A stretch of 64,000 nt of DNA. Origin: Salipiger mangrovisoli. Lineage in GTDB: Bacteria > Pseudomonadota > Alphaproteobacteria > Rhodobacterales > Rhodobacteraceae. The stretch spans positions 186,001 to 250,000 of the forward strand of contig NZ_JADFFK010000004.1 in the NCBI RefSeq assembly GCF_015223355.1, read 5' to 3'. This document shows positions 53,412 through 61,681 of the stretch, piece after piece (within the stretch, counting starts at the first letter, position 1; each line of letters opens with the position of its first letter). The notes below the pieces were generated by a model, which searched no databases, was not told the origin of the DNA, and was given only the letters and a program-made list of their open reading frames with translations. The position numbers were made by a program, and so were the translations under genes.

Positions 53412-54734
53412 TCAGCGCATCAACGTGGCGTGGATGTCTTCGGCCGCGTCGCGGCCCTCGGCGACGGCGGTGACGGTCAGGTCATCACCCCCGGCGGCGC
53501 AATCGCCCCCGGCCCAGACCCGGGCCACCGAGGTACGCCCCGGCCCTTCGACCGCGATCTTGCGGCCCGCGAGCGCGGGCAGACCATCGGCGATCAGGCT
53601 CTGGCCGATGGCGCGGAACACCTGATCGGCGGGCAGTCGGAAGCTCTCGCCCGTCGGGGTGAGGTCGTCGCCGGTGAACTCGAACTCGATCTCGCGCACC
53701 GCGCCATTGCCGTGCACGGCCTTGGGCGTCGCGTTGCAGATGATCCGCACCCCCTTGGCCTGCGCCAGTTCCTGTTCGAATGCGCTCGCCGCCATGCGCT
53801 CCTGCGAGCGGCGGTAGACGATGGTGACGTTGAGCGCGCCCAGAAGCTTGGACTGAACGGCAGCGTCCACGGCGGTCATGCCGCCGCCGATCACCACCAC
53901 GTCGCGGCCCACGGGCATCGCGGTCAGATCGTCCGACTGCCGCAGGTCGGAGATGAATTCCACCGCGTTGCGCACGCCGTCGCGGTCGTCGCCCTCGATG
54001 CCCAGCGCGTTGACCCCGCCAAGGCCGATACCAAGGAAGACCGCGTCATAGTCGGAAGTCAGCTCCGCCAGCGTGAGGTCGCGCCCGAGCATGCGTCCGG
54101 TCTCGATGGTGATGCCGCCGATGCCAAGCAGCCAGTCCACCTCGCGCGCGGCGAAATCGTCGGTGCTCTTGTAGGCGGCGATGCCGAATTCGTTGAGCCC
54201 GCCGGGCTTGGCACGCGCGTCGAGGATGACGACGTCATGACCCTTCATCGCCAGCCGGTGCGCGCAGGACAGGCCCGCGGGCCCCGCCCCCACCACCACC
54301 ACGCGCTTGCCCGTGGGCGCGGCGCGCTCGAAGGGGTGGATGTTGCGCGCCATGATACGGTCGGTGGCGTAGCGCTGCAGACGGCCGATCTCGACCGGCT
54401 TGCCCTCGGCCACCTCGCGCACGCAGACCTCCTCGCAGAGCGTCTCGGTCGGACAGACCCGCGCGCACATGCCGCCGAGGATGTTCTGCGACAGGATCGT
54501 CTTGGCCGCCGCCTCGGGCGTGCCGGTGGCGATCTGCCGAATGAAGAGTGGAATGTCGATCGAGGTCGGGCATGCCGTCGCGCAGGGCGCGTCATGGCAA
54601 AAGTAGCAGCGGTCCGCCGCCACCAGAGCCTCGTGATCGTCGTATGGAGGGTGCAGGTCCGAGAAACCCTCGTCCAGCGCTTGCGGCTCCAGCCGTCCCG
54701 CGCGGATCCCCGCTGCCAGTTGCCTTGCGTCCAT
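53412..54734 (-). CDS. preT: NAD-dependent dihydropyrimidine dehydrogenase, PreT subunit
   Basis: A 440-residue GltD-like flavoprotein. The N-terminal iron-sulfur part has CYFCHDAPCATACPTSID and GGMCARVCPTETLCEEVC. The FAD site is VVVVGAGPAGLSCAHRLA near residue 143, the NADH site VVVIGGGMTAVDAAV near 273, and the C-terminal FAD part has RVWAGGDCAAGGDDLTVTAV. Electrons pass from NADH to PreA. GGGGAGGCG precedes ATG 54734. First gene of the operon, behind a RutR-like site. Confidence 0.94.
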   Translation of the reverse strand: MDARQLAAGIRAGRLEPQALDEGFSDLHPPYDDHEALVAADRCYFCHDAPCATACPTSIDIPLFIRQIATGTPEAAAKTILSQNILGGMCARVCPTETLCEEVCVREVAEGKPVEIGRLQRYATDRIMARNIHPFERAAPTGKRVVVVGAGPAGLSCAHRLAMKGHDVVILDARAKPGGLNEFGIAAYKSTDDFAAREVDWLLGIGGITIETGRMLGRDLTLAELTSDYDAVFLGIGLGGVNALGIEGDDRDGVRNAVEFISDLRQSDDLTAMPVGRDVVVIGGGMTAVDAAVQSKLLGALNVTIVYRRSQERMAASAFEQELAQAKGVRIICNATPKAVHGNGAVREIEFEFTGDDLTPTGESFRLPADQVFRAIGQSLIADGLPALAGRKIAVEGPGRTSVARVWAGGDCAAGGDDLTVTAVAEGRDAAEDIHATLMR

Positions 54735-54790
54735 CGGTCGCCTCCCCGCTGCCTGTGCGCAATGGGGAAACGGTCTCACAGGTCGATTTT

Positions 54791-54806
54791 TTTATCAATC
54801 GGTAAA
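54791..54806. promoter_or_regulatory. RutR-like operator upstream of preT
   Basis: TTTATCAATCGGTAAA is an imperfect version of the perfect site at 51306-51321 and lies 57 bp before preT. The right half is the closer match. Confidence 0.6.
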
Positions 54807-54882
54807 ATAATTGCAGGGAACCGTGCGGGGGAAAGCCGTGATGCCTGCCCAAAAGTCGTGCAGAGCCGGTCGGGAAACGCAG

Positions 54883-54907
54883 AAAGGCCGCGCATCGCTG
54901 CGCGGCC
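54883..54907 (-). terminator. Intrinsic terminator of rpsD
   Basis: Minus-strand 9-bp stem GGCCGCGCA/TGCGCGGCC with a 4-nt loop, then TTTCT, 27 bp beyond the rpsD stop. Confidence 0.75.
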
Positions 54908-54933
54908 TTCCAAGGATCGTACGGGCAGAAGGA

Positions 54934-55554
54934 TCAGTTCTGCGCGTAGTATTCGATGACGAGGTTCGGTTCCATCTGAACCGCGTAGGGCACGTCGGCG
55001 AGGCCGGGGGTGCGCACGAAGGTCGCGGTCATCTTGGAGTGGTCGGCCTCGATGTAGTCGGGAACGTCACGCTCTGCGAGCTGGACGGCCTCGAGCAGAA
55101 CGACCATCTGCCGCGACTTCTCACGGACCTCGATGACGTCGCCTTCCTTCACGCGGTAGGAGGGGATGTTCACGCGCTTGCCGTTCACCAGCACGTGGCC
55201 GTGGTTCACGAACTGACGGGCTGCGAAGACGGTCGGCACGAACTTGGCGCGGTAGACGACGGCGTCGAGGCGGCGCTCGAGCAGGCCGATCAGCAGCTCG
55301 CCGGTGTCACCCTTGAGGCGTTCCGCGTCGCCGAAGATGCGACGGAACTGCTTCTCGGTCAGGTCACCGTAGTAGCCCTTGAGTTTCTGCTTGGCGCGCA
55401 GCTGCAGACCGAAGTCCGACATCTTGCCCTTGCGGCGCTGGCCGTGCTGGCCGGGGCCGTATTCGCGCTTGTTCACCGGGGACTTCGGACGGCCCCAGAT
55501 GTTTTCGCCCATGCGGCGGTCGATTTTGTACTTGGCAGACGTGCGTTTGGTCAC
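54934..55554 (-). CDS. rpsD: 30S ribosomal protein S4
   Basis: A 206-residue primary 16S rRNA-binding protein. [20 protein letters not shown] opens the protein, [20 protein letters not shown] is the N-terminal block, and the S4 RNA-binding domain is [20 protein letters not shown] then [19 protein letters not shown]. There are no N-terminal zinc cysteines, so it is the C-minus form. Monocistronic here, with its own terminator. The 253-bp upstream region also contains the spaced inverted repeat GTTTAA-7-TTAAAC at 55721-55739, nearer to the EAL gene. Confidence 0.97.
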   Translation of the reverse strand: MTKRTSAKYKIDRRMGENIWGRPKSPVNKREYGPGQHGQRRKGKMSDFGLQLRAKQKLKGYYGDLTEKQFRRIFGDAERLKGDTGELLIGLLERRLDAVVYRAKFVPTVFAARQFVNHGHVLVNGKRVNIPSYRVKEGDVIEVREKSRQMVVLLEAVQLAERDVPDYIEADHSKMTATFVRTPGLADVPYAVQMEPNLVIEYYAQN

Positions 55555-55807
55555 GGCTGATCTCCTTCATAAGTTGTGAAGGGCGTTGTCCTTCTGCCCG
55601 AAGGCCGACAGGCATCCCCTTGCGGGGGCCACCAACACCAATGAGCGGGCGCTTATATGGGGATTGCGGGGGGAGTCAACCGCTCATCGCAGGCTTGAAC
55701 CGCTTTCACCGCGCGACCCCGTTTAATCACAGGTTAAACCCTTCGGCCACAGACTGACAGCCGCCCCCCCGTTTGGCGGCAGTGAACAATGCTCAGGAGA
55801 TTCGTCG

Positions 55808-56635
55808 ATGCATATCGCCAAGCGACCGGCCGCCGGCACGGGCGCCCTGCTCGACAGCGCGCTCGACCTGCGCGACCGAGACATCGTCCACCGCGTGCGG
55901 GAGGCGATCCGCCATCGACAGGTGATGCTGGTGTTTCAACCTGTCGTTCAGGCGCGGACTCCGGCCACCGTTGCCTTTCACGAGGCGATGCTGCGGGTGA
56001 TGGACGAAACCGGGCGGATCGTTCCGGCCCGCGAGTTCATCTTCCAGGTCGAGGAACTGGAAGAGGGGCGCATTCTCGACTGTCTTGCGCTCGAGCAGGG
56101 GATGGCCGAGCTGATCCGTACGCCCGACCTGCGACTGTCGATCAACATGTCCGCCCGATCGATCGGCTACCGCCGCTGGATGCGCCTTCTCGAGAGGGGA
56201 CTTGCCGCCGACCCCACACTCGCCGGGCGTCTAATCCTGGAAATCACCGAAAACTCGGCCATGCTGCTGCCCGAGCTGGTGATCGGCTTCATGGCCGATC
56301 TGCACAAGCGCGGCATCACCTTTGCCATGGATGACTTCGGCGCGGGCCAGACGGTGCTTCGCCACTTCAAGCGGTTCAGTTTCGACATGCTCAAGATCGA
56401 CGGTCAGGTGATCCGCGGCATAGACCAGGACCCGGACAATCAGGTCCTCCTGCGCGCCATCGTCGCCCTGGCCGAGCAGTTTGACATGTTCACCATTGCC
56501 GAATCGGTGGAAACCGCGTCCGAGGCCGCGCTGGTTGCCGCCTGCGGCGTGACCTGCATGCAGGGGTATCTCTACGGTTCGCCGGTTCTGCGCCCGGCCT
56601 GGCGCGACTCCAGCCCCGGAGTTGCACGCGGGTGA
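55808..56635 (+). CDS. EAL-domain cyclic-di-GMP phosphodiesterase
   Basis: A 275-residue stand-alone EAL protein that should hydrolyse c-di-GMP. The motif named EAL reads EAM in FHEAMLRV, keeping the metal-binding Glu. Other catalytic residues are present: Asn in LSINMSARS, Glu in LILEITENS, the Asp pair in AMDDFGAGQ, Lys in LKIDGQV and Glu in IAESVET, then QGYLYGSP. There is no GGDEF, sensory or membrane domain. It may affect the polysaccharide locus, but that is only a possibility. Confidence 0.9.
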   Translation: MHIAKRPAAGTGALLDSALDLRDRDIVHRVREAIRHRQVMLVFQPVVQARTPATVAFHEAMLRVMDETGRIVPAREFIFQVEELEEGRILDCLALEQGMAELIRTPDLRLSINMSARSIGYRRWMRLLERGLAADPTLAGRLILEITENSAMLLPELVIGFMADLHKRGITFAMDDFGAGQTVLRHFKRFSFDMLKIDGQVIRGIDQDPDNQVLLRAIVALAEQFDMFTIAESVETASEAALVAACGVTCMQGYLYGSPVLRPAWRDSSPGVARG

Positions 56636-56875
56636 CGCCACGCTCTCCCGGCGCGGCCTGAGGCGCGTCATCTGGAGCGCGGCCCGCCGGATGCCGCACT
56701 GCGGCGCGCCTGCGACGAATTGCGCAAACAGTGACATTTCCCGAAAACCGCCCCTGTGCAGCCGCAGAATGGCAGGCTATCAACATCCCTGAGGCCAATG
56801 ACCGAGCCGCTTCCCTCGGCCGCTGAGGGCGGAGGAAAAGCGCTCACACTACGCTTTGCTTGGAGGGAGAACTTC

Positions 56876-58051
56876 ATGACCAACGTCGTAATCGCATCCG
56901 CGGCACGGACCGCCGTGGGTAGCTTCAGCGGCTCCTTTGCCAATACACCCGCCCATGATCTCGGTGCTGCCATGCTCGAAGCGCTGGTCGCCCGCGCCAG
57001 CATCGACAAGGGCGAGGTATCCGAAACCATCCTGGGGCAGGTGCTGACCGCGGCGCAGGGCCAGAACCCGGCGCGCCAGGCGCACATCAATGCCGGCCTG
57101 CCGAAGGAAAGCTCTGCCTGGTCGATCAACCAGGTCTGCGGCTCTGGCCTGCGCACGGTGATGCTGGGCGCACAGCACATCCTGCTGGGCGATGCCGACA
57201 TCGTCTGTGCCGGCGGACAGGAGAACATGACCCTCTCGCCCCATGCCGCGCACCTGCGCGCGGGCCACAAGATGGGCGACGTCAGCTACATCGACACGAT
57301 GATCCGCGACGGCCTCTGGGATGCCTTCAACGGCTACCACATGGGCCAGACCGCCGAGAACGTCGCGCAGCAGTGGCAGATCAGCCGCGAGCAGCAGGAC
57401 GAGTTCGCCGTTGCCTCGCAGAACAAGGCCGAGGCGGCGCAAAAGGCCGGCAAGTTCGACGACGAGGTGATCCCCTTCACCGTGAAGACCCGCAAGGGCG
57501 ACATCGTGGTCGACAAGGACGAGTACATCCGCCACGGGGCGACCATCGAGGCCATGCAGAAGCTGCGCCCGGCCTTCACCAAGGACGGCTCGGTCACCGC
57601 GGCCAACGCCTCCGGGATCAACGACGGTGCCGCCGGCGTGCTGCTGATGAGCGCGGACAACGCCGAAAAGCGCGGCATCGAACCGCTCGCGCGCATCGTC
57701 TCCTACGCCACCGCCGGCCTCGATCCGTCGATCATGGGCGTTGGCCCGATCCACGCCTCGCGCAAGGCGCTGGAAAAGGCTGGCTGGAAGCCCGAGGACC
57801 TCGACCTCGTCGAGGCGAACGAGGCCTTCGCCGCGCAGGCCTGCGCGGTGAACAAGGACATGGGCTGGGATCCGTCGATCGTGAACGTGAACGGCGGCGC
57901 CATCGCCATCGGCCACCCGATCGGCGCCTCGGGCGCGCGGATCCTCAACACGCTGCTGTTCGAGATGAAGCGCCGCGACGCCAAGAAGGGCCTCGCGACG
58001 CTCTGCATCGGCGGCGGCATGGGTGTCGCGCTCTGCGTCGAACGCGACTGA
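56876..58051 (+). CDS. phaA: Acetyl-CoA C-acetyltransferase (beta-ketothiolase)
   Basis: A 391-residue thiolase condensing two acetyl-CoA to acetoacetyl-CoA. The active cysteine is in [16 protein letters not shown] (about residue 89), [11 protein letters not shown] follows, and the His and second Cys are in [17 protein letters not shown] and [10 protein letters not shown] near the end. GGAGGGAG precedes ATG 56876. It is followed by a terminator-like hairpin and then phaB, so it serves polyhydroxybutyrate synthesis. Confidence 0.94.
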   Translation: MTNVVIASAARTAVGSFSGSFANTPAHDLGAAMLEALVARASIDKGEVSETILGQVLTAAQGQNPARQAHINAGLPKESSAWSINQVCGSGLRTVMLGAQHILLGDADIVCAGGQENMTLSPHAAHLRAGHKMGDVSYIDTMIRDGLWDAFNGYHMGQTAENVAQQWQISREQQDEFAVASQNKAEAAQKAGKFDDEVIPFTVKTRKGDIVVDKDEYIRHGATIEAMQKLRPAFTKDGSVTAANASGINDGAAGVLLMSADNAEKRGIEPLARIVSYATAGLDPSIMGVGPIHASRKALEKAGWKPEDLDLVEANEAFAAQACAVNKDMGWDPSIVNVNGGAIAIGHPIGASGARILNTLLFEMKRRDAKKGLATLCIGGGMGVALCVERD

Positions 58052-58060
58052 CGAATTGGA

Positions 58061-58084
58061 AAGGGGCGCTGCGGCGCCCCTTTT
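58061..58084 (+). terminator. Terminator-like hairpin between phaA and phaB
   Basis: AAGGGGCGC, 4-nt loop, GCGCCCCTT, then TT, 9 bp after the phaA stop. It suggests that phaB is at least partly transcribed separately. Confidence 0.75.
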
Positions 58085-58129
58085 CCTTGCGCGGTCATGC
58101 TGCATGCGCAAAATGACGACGCAACATTG

Positions 58130-58158
58130 TTGCTAGATTTATTTAAGTTCAGTAATAA
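58130..58158 (+). promoter_or_regulatory. Putative phaB promoter
   Basis: TTGCTA (58130-58135), 17 bp, TAATAA (58153-58158) fits a sigma-70 promoter, with the start of phaB 39 bp further on. The -10 lies inside the palindrome described next. Confidence 0.5.
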
Positions 58159-58170
58159 CATTACTGAACT
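58146..58170. promoter_or_regulatory. Perfect 25-bp palindrome over the phaB promoter
   Basis: AGTTCAGTAAT, AAC, ATTACTGAACT: 11-bp perfect arms with a 3-nt centre, 26 bp before the phaB ATG and overlapping the likely -10. Most likely an operator; it would also fold as an RNA hairpin in a longer transcript. A smaller palindrome GCAAC-ATT-GTTGC lies at 58121-58133. Confidence 0.75.
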
Positions 58171-58196
58171 GTGGAAGTTCCGAATTGGAGGACAGA

Positions 58197-58919
58197 ATGG
58201 CGAAAGTTGCATTGGTCACCGGCGGCAGCCGCGGGATCGGGGAGGCGATCTCGAAGGCACTCAAGGCCGAAGGTTACGAAGTGGCAGCGACCTATGCTGG
58301 AAACGACGAGAAGGCGCAGGCATTTACCGCAGATACCGGCATCAAGACCTACAAATGGGACGTGGCGGACTACGAGGCATCGAAGGCCGGAATCGCGCAG
58401 ATCGAAGCCGATCTTGGTCCGATCGACGTGGTGGTGGCCAATGCCGGCATCACCCGCGACGCACCGTTCCACAAGATGACACCGCAGCAATGGAAAGAGG
58501 TGATCGACACCAACCTCACCGGCGTGTTCAACACCGTGCACCCGGTCTGGCCGGGAATGCGCGAGCGCAAGTTCGGCCGCATCATCGTGATCTCCTCGAT
58601 CAACGGCCAGAAGGGCCAGTTTGCGCAGGTGAATTACGCCGCGACCAAGGCCGGGGACCTGGGGATCATCAAGTCCCTGGCGCAGGAAGGCGCGCGCTAC
58701 GGCATCACCGCCAACGCCATCTGCCCCGGCTATATTGCCACCGAGATGGTCATGGCCGTGCCCGAGAAGGTGCGCGAGCAGATCATCGCGCAGATCCCCA
58801 CCGGGCGCCTCGGCGAGCCCGAGGAGATCGCGCGCTGCGTGGTGTTCCTCGCGGATGAAAAGGCCGGCTTCGTGAACGGCTCGACGATCTCGGCCAACGG
58901 CGGCCAGTTCTTCGTCTGA
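58197..58919 (+). CDS. phaB: Acetoacetyl-CoA reductase
   Basis: A 240-residue short-chain dehydrogenase reducing acetoacetyl-CoA to (R)-3-hydroxybutyryl-CoA with NADPH. The cofactor motif is VTGGSRGIGEAI at residues 8-19, NAG is in VVVANAGITRDAPFHKM, and the catalytic Ser/Tyr/Lys set is in ISSINGQKGQ and NYAATKAG. The C-terminal FVNGSTISANGGQ is typical. GGAGGACAG lies directly upstream of ATG 58197. Confidence 0.94.
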   Translation: MAKVALVTGGSRGIGEAISKALKAEGYEVAATYAGNDEKAQAFTADTGIKTYKWDVADYEASKAGIAQIEADLGPIDVVVANAGITRDAPFHKMTPQQWKEVIDTNLTGVFNTVHPVWPGMRERKFGRIIVISSINGQKGQFAQVNYAATKAGDLGIIKSLAQEGARYGITANAICPGYIATEMVMAVPEKVREQIIAQIPTGRLGEPEEIARCVVFLADEKAGFVNGSTISANGGQFFV

Positions 58920-58941
58920 GCGCCGCGCGGCATGGAAACGG

Positions 58942-58975
58942 AAGGCCCCGAGCGCTGCCGCGCCGGGGCCTTTTT
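58942..58975 (+). terminator. Intrinsic terminator of phaB
   Basis: AAGGCCCCG and CGGGGCCTT form the stem around a 13-nt loop, followed by TTT, 22 bp beyond the phaB stop. Confidence 0.8.
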
Positions 58976-59098
58976 GCGTGAACGCCGCGGATCGAGGGCT
59001 GGCTGTGCACTGGTGCAGCCCTTCCGCGCGGGGATGTCCGTTTTCCGGAAAGCCAGTTGAGCCTATATCGGGGTCAAATCCTCATCAGGAGAGAGACC

Positions 59099-60022
59099 AT
59101 GCTTACACAGATCAAGGGCCTGCATCACGTGACCGCGCTGGCCAGCAGCGCGTCTCGAAACAACAGCTTTTTCACCAACACGCTCGGCCTGCGCCGGGTC
59201 AAGAAAACCGTCAACTTCGACGCCCCCGATGTCTATCACCTTTACTACGGTGACGAACTTGGCACGCCCGGCAGCGTCATGACCTACTTCCCCTTCCCCC
59301 AGGCCGCCCGCGGACGCCGGGGCACCGGCGAGGTCGCGACCACCGCCTTCACGGTGCCCGAGGGCTCTCTGGATGCCTGGGAGGCCCGGCTGACCGAAGC
59401 GGGCGTCACCGGGCTCGACCGGCTCAACCGTTACGGCGAGCACAGGCTCGCCTTCGAAGGGCCGGACGGCGAGGGCCTGGCATTGGTTGAAGCCGAAGAC
59501 GACCGCACCCCTTGGACGGGCGGCACTGTCGCGGCGGACATGGCGATCCGCGGCTTTCATTCGGTGCAGATGCGCTTGCGCGACGCCGGGCCGACCGCGG
59601 AGCTGCTCGGTGCGATGGGCTACCAGGAAGAGTGTCGCCAGGCCAACGTGATGCGCCTGGTGCTGCCGGAGCACAACGGCGCTGGCACCATCGATATCGA
59701 AACGGTCGACGCCCCGCGCGGAACACAAGCTGCAGGCAGCGTGCACCACATCGCCTTTGCGGTGGAGGATCGCGCGGCCCAGCTCGAAGTGCGCAAGGCC
59801 CTCACCGAACAAGGCTTCCAGATCACGCCACAGATCGACCGGGACTATTTCTACGCGATCTACTTCCGCAGCCCCGGTGGCGTGCTCTTCGAGGTGGCGA
59901 CCAACGAACCCGGCTTCGACCGCGACGAGGAGCGCGCCCATCTCGGCGAGGCCCTGAAGCTGCCGACCCAGCACGCGCATCTTCGCGCGCAGCTCGAACG
60001 GACGCTCGAGCCGCTGGACTGA
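59099..60022 (+). CDS. Ring-cleaving (extradiol-type) dioxygenase, VOC family
   Basis: A 307-residue protein with two vicinal-oxygen-chelate halves. [20 protein letters not shown] is the first metal-binding strand, SVHHIAFAVEDRAAQLEV near residue 215 starts the second half, and the last ligand is in PGGVLFEVATNEPGF. This pattern is the PcpA/LinE-like or glyoxalase-like dioxygenase group. The aromatic substrate is unknown. The hydrolase often encoded next to such genes is absent. AGGAGAGAG precedes ATG 59099. Confidence 0.88.
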   Translation: MLTQIKGLHHVTALASSASRNNSFFTNTLGLRRVKKTVNFDAPDVYHLYYGDELGTPGSVMTYFPFPQAARGRRGTGEVATTAFTVPEGSLDAWEARLTEAGVTGLDRLNRYGEHRLAFEGPDGEGLALVEAEDDRTPWTGGTVAADMAIRGFHSVQMRLRDAGPTAELLGAMGYQEECRQANVMRLVLPEHNGAGTIDIETVDAPRGTQAAGSVHHIAFAVEDRAAQLEVRKALTEQGFQITPQIDRDYFYAIYFRSPGGVLFEVATNEPGFDRDEERAHLGEALKLPTQHAHLRAQLERTLEPLD

Positions 60023-60048
60023 CCGCGCCCGGCCCCCTTCTCACGTTT

Positions 60049-60087
60049 GCGCCTCCGGAGCTTGGCTCTCCGGGGGCGCATTTCTTT
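60049..60087 (+). terminator. Intrinsic terminator after the dioxygenase gene
   Basis: A 12-bp stem GCGCCTCCGGAG/CTCCGGGGGCGC (one wobble) with a loop of about 7 nt, then ATTTCTTT. It lies 26 bp after the stop. The remaining part of the 319-bp gap up to 60341 holds nothing I can identify. Confidence 0.75.
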
Positions 60088-60341
60088 GCAGGGCAAGACA
60101 CGCACGTCCTTTCGCAGGCGCAGGCTGAGGGAGCCAAAGCCATCCTTGCAAGGGGAGAAAAGGGATGCGTGTCGAAAAGAAGTGATCCGAAAAAGCCGCT
60201 CGGCGTTTCGCCCTGCTGCCCGGGCCCGAATCTCGGGCCCGGATCCTCTGCGGTCCTGCGGCGCGGCAGCCGCTGGGACCTGATCGCTCTCTAGGCGGGT
60301 GGGTGGCTCTCCTCGGTGGGAAGCGACCTGCCCTGGCCGCG

Positions 60342-60515
60342 TCAGCTGGCCTCGGCCGAGAGCCGACTAATCTCTTCCTTGATGCGAAGTTTCTGTTTTT
60401 TTAGGGCGGCGACGTGCAGGTCATCCACGCCCGGACTGCGCTGCATTTCTTCCACGGTCGTGGCGAGGTTTTGGTGCTTCTTCTTCAGTTCCTGCAGGTG
60501 AGAAGTTAAGCTCAT
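60342..60515 (-). CDS. YdcH-like DUF465 protein (second copy)
   Basis: A 57-residue, charged helical protein with the DUF465 pattern: LQELKKKHQNLATTVEEMQR, then HVAALKKQKLRIKEEISRL. It is shorter than the member at 25102-25326 but shares the H-x2-L and LKKxKLxIK blocks. ATG 60515 has a consensus GGAGGA 4 nt upstream; the longer frame adds an unsupported leader. Function unknown. Confidence 0.85.
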   Translation of the reverse strand: MSLTSHLQELKKKHQNLATTVEEMQRSPGVDDLHVAALKKQKLRIKEEISRLSAEAS

Positions 60516-60629
60516 TATGTCCTCCTTTTTTGCTTTGGGCAGGTACAGTGCAGCATAACTTTTACATTCTGTCACGCCGCACCCGCAGCATTGCTTTACG
60601 CAGGCTCAAGTCGATGCTCGGACTTTCGC

Positions 60630-61409
60630 TTACCCGTCAAAGATGATCGGTTTTCCGTCACGCAAGGCTGCTTTAACGACATTTGTATAATCCTCGCCGT
60701 CTTCAAGATGGGCCGCGCCAGCGTGAAGCACGAGCGGCGGGCAGAGGCGGAAAGCCGCCCGGCCGCCCTTGCGTCCGCGGGCGAGAATCAGCCGGGGCGC
60801 GCGGCCCACCCGCGGAGCCAGCGGCAGCACCTCGACAGAGCCCAGATGCATGCTCAGGGCCGCCAGCAGTTCGGGCAGCCTTTCCACGCGTTGCACGAAG
60901 GTGGCCGTGCCACGCGGCTTGAGGCGTTTCGCCGCAAGCGCGACCCAATCGGCCAGGGGAAGCGCCCCGGCCTGCGCAAGTTCGACGCCCGCGTCCAGCG
61001 CGGCGCTGCGCTTGCCCTGCTCGAAATACGGAGGGTTTGCGAGAACGTGATCGAAGGACCGCGCTTTCAGCTCGGCGGGCGGCCGTGCCAGGTCGGTTTC
61101 AAGGATTTCCCCCTGCAATCCGTTCTCGGCAATGTTACGGCGCGCGAGGGCGGCGTAGGCAGGCTGGAGCTCGACCCCCACCAAGCGCAGGTCGCCGACG
61201 CGCACACCAAGGCACACGAGAGCCGGAGCCGCGCCGCAGCCCAGCTCCAGGATGTCCTGCCCTGGACGCGCCTCGACGCTTGCCGCAAGCAATACGGGAT
61301 CCACGCCAGCCCTATATCCAAGACCCTGTTTTGGCTGCCATATTTTCGCAGACCCCCCAAGGAAATCGTCACGGCGCAGCGCCTCCTCGGCGAAGGGCTC
61401 GGCTCTCAC
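60630..61409 (-). CDS. tRNA1(Val) A37 N6-methyltransferase-like protein (TrmN6/YfiC family)
   Basis: A 259-residue SAM-dependent methyltransferase. The SAM loop is ILELGCGAAPALVCLG near residue 53 and the catalytic motif NPPY is in VLANPPYFEQG near 123, as in N6-adenine methyltransferases. WQPKQGLGYRAGVDPVLLAA at residues 24-43 is the usual YfiC/TrmN6 start. It starts with GTG overlapping the DUF2007 stop by 4 nt. Ribosomal-RNA or protein substrates cannot be fully excluded. Confidence 0.88.
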   Translation of the reverse strand: MRAEPFAEEALRRDDFLGGSAKIWQPKQGLGYRAGVDPVLLAASVEARPGQDILELGCGAAPALVCLGVRVGDLRLVGVELQPAYAALARRNIAENGLQGEILETDLARPPAELKARSFDHVLANPPYFEQGKRSAALDAGVELAQAGALPLADWVALAAKRLKPRGTATFVQRVERLPELLAALSMHLGSVEVLPLAPRVGRAPRLILARGRKGGRAAFRLCPPLVLHAGAAHLEDGEDYTNVVKAALRDGKPIIFDG

Positions 61410-61627
61410 GACCCGGCCTCGAAGGAGACGCCGAAGTCGCGCAACACCCGCTGTGCCGCCTGCAAGTCCCCGCTGCGGACCATCAGCCTGCGCGGAAGGA
61501 TGCCGAGCGAGCCCTCGAGGACGCTCATATTTACGTCCAACTCAAAGCTGTCTATACCCTGCCCATCTAGGAGGGTCTTCGCCAGCGGGATCAGTGTGAT
61601 GTCGGTTGTGCGCAGAAGTTCTTCCAT
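61406..61627 (-). CDS. DUF2007-family small protein
   Basis: A 73-residue protein (MEELLRTTDITLIPLAKTLL, then VRSGDLQAAQRVLRDFGV) of the DUF2007 family. Such proteins have been called putative signal-transducing proteins, but no activity is known. ATG 61627 is the family's usual start; longer readings run antisense to the polyprenyl synthase gene. It is coupled to the methyltransferase gene and divergent from ispB. Confidence 0.85.
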   Translation of the reverse strand: MEELLRTTDITLIPLAKTLLDGQGIDSFELDVNMSVLEGSLGILPRRLMVRSGDLQAAQRVLRDFGVSFEAGS

Positions 61628-61681
61628 ACTGGGGATGTAAGGACAGGGCCCCGGCCTTGTCGAGCCTGTGACGGGGGTCTG

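Noticed and set aside
52080-54959. 959-residue plus-strand frame
   Set aside because: It is antisense to preA and preT across both genes and is a typical shadow of high-GC coding DNA.
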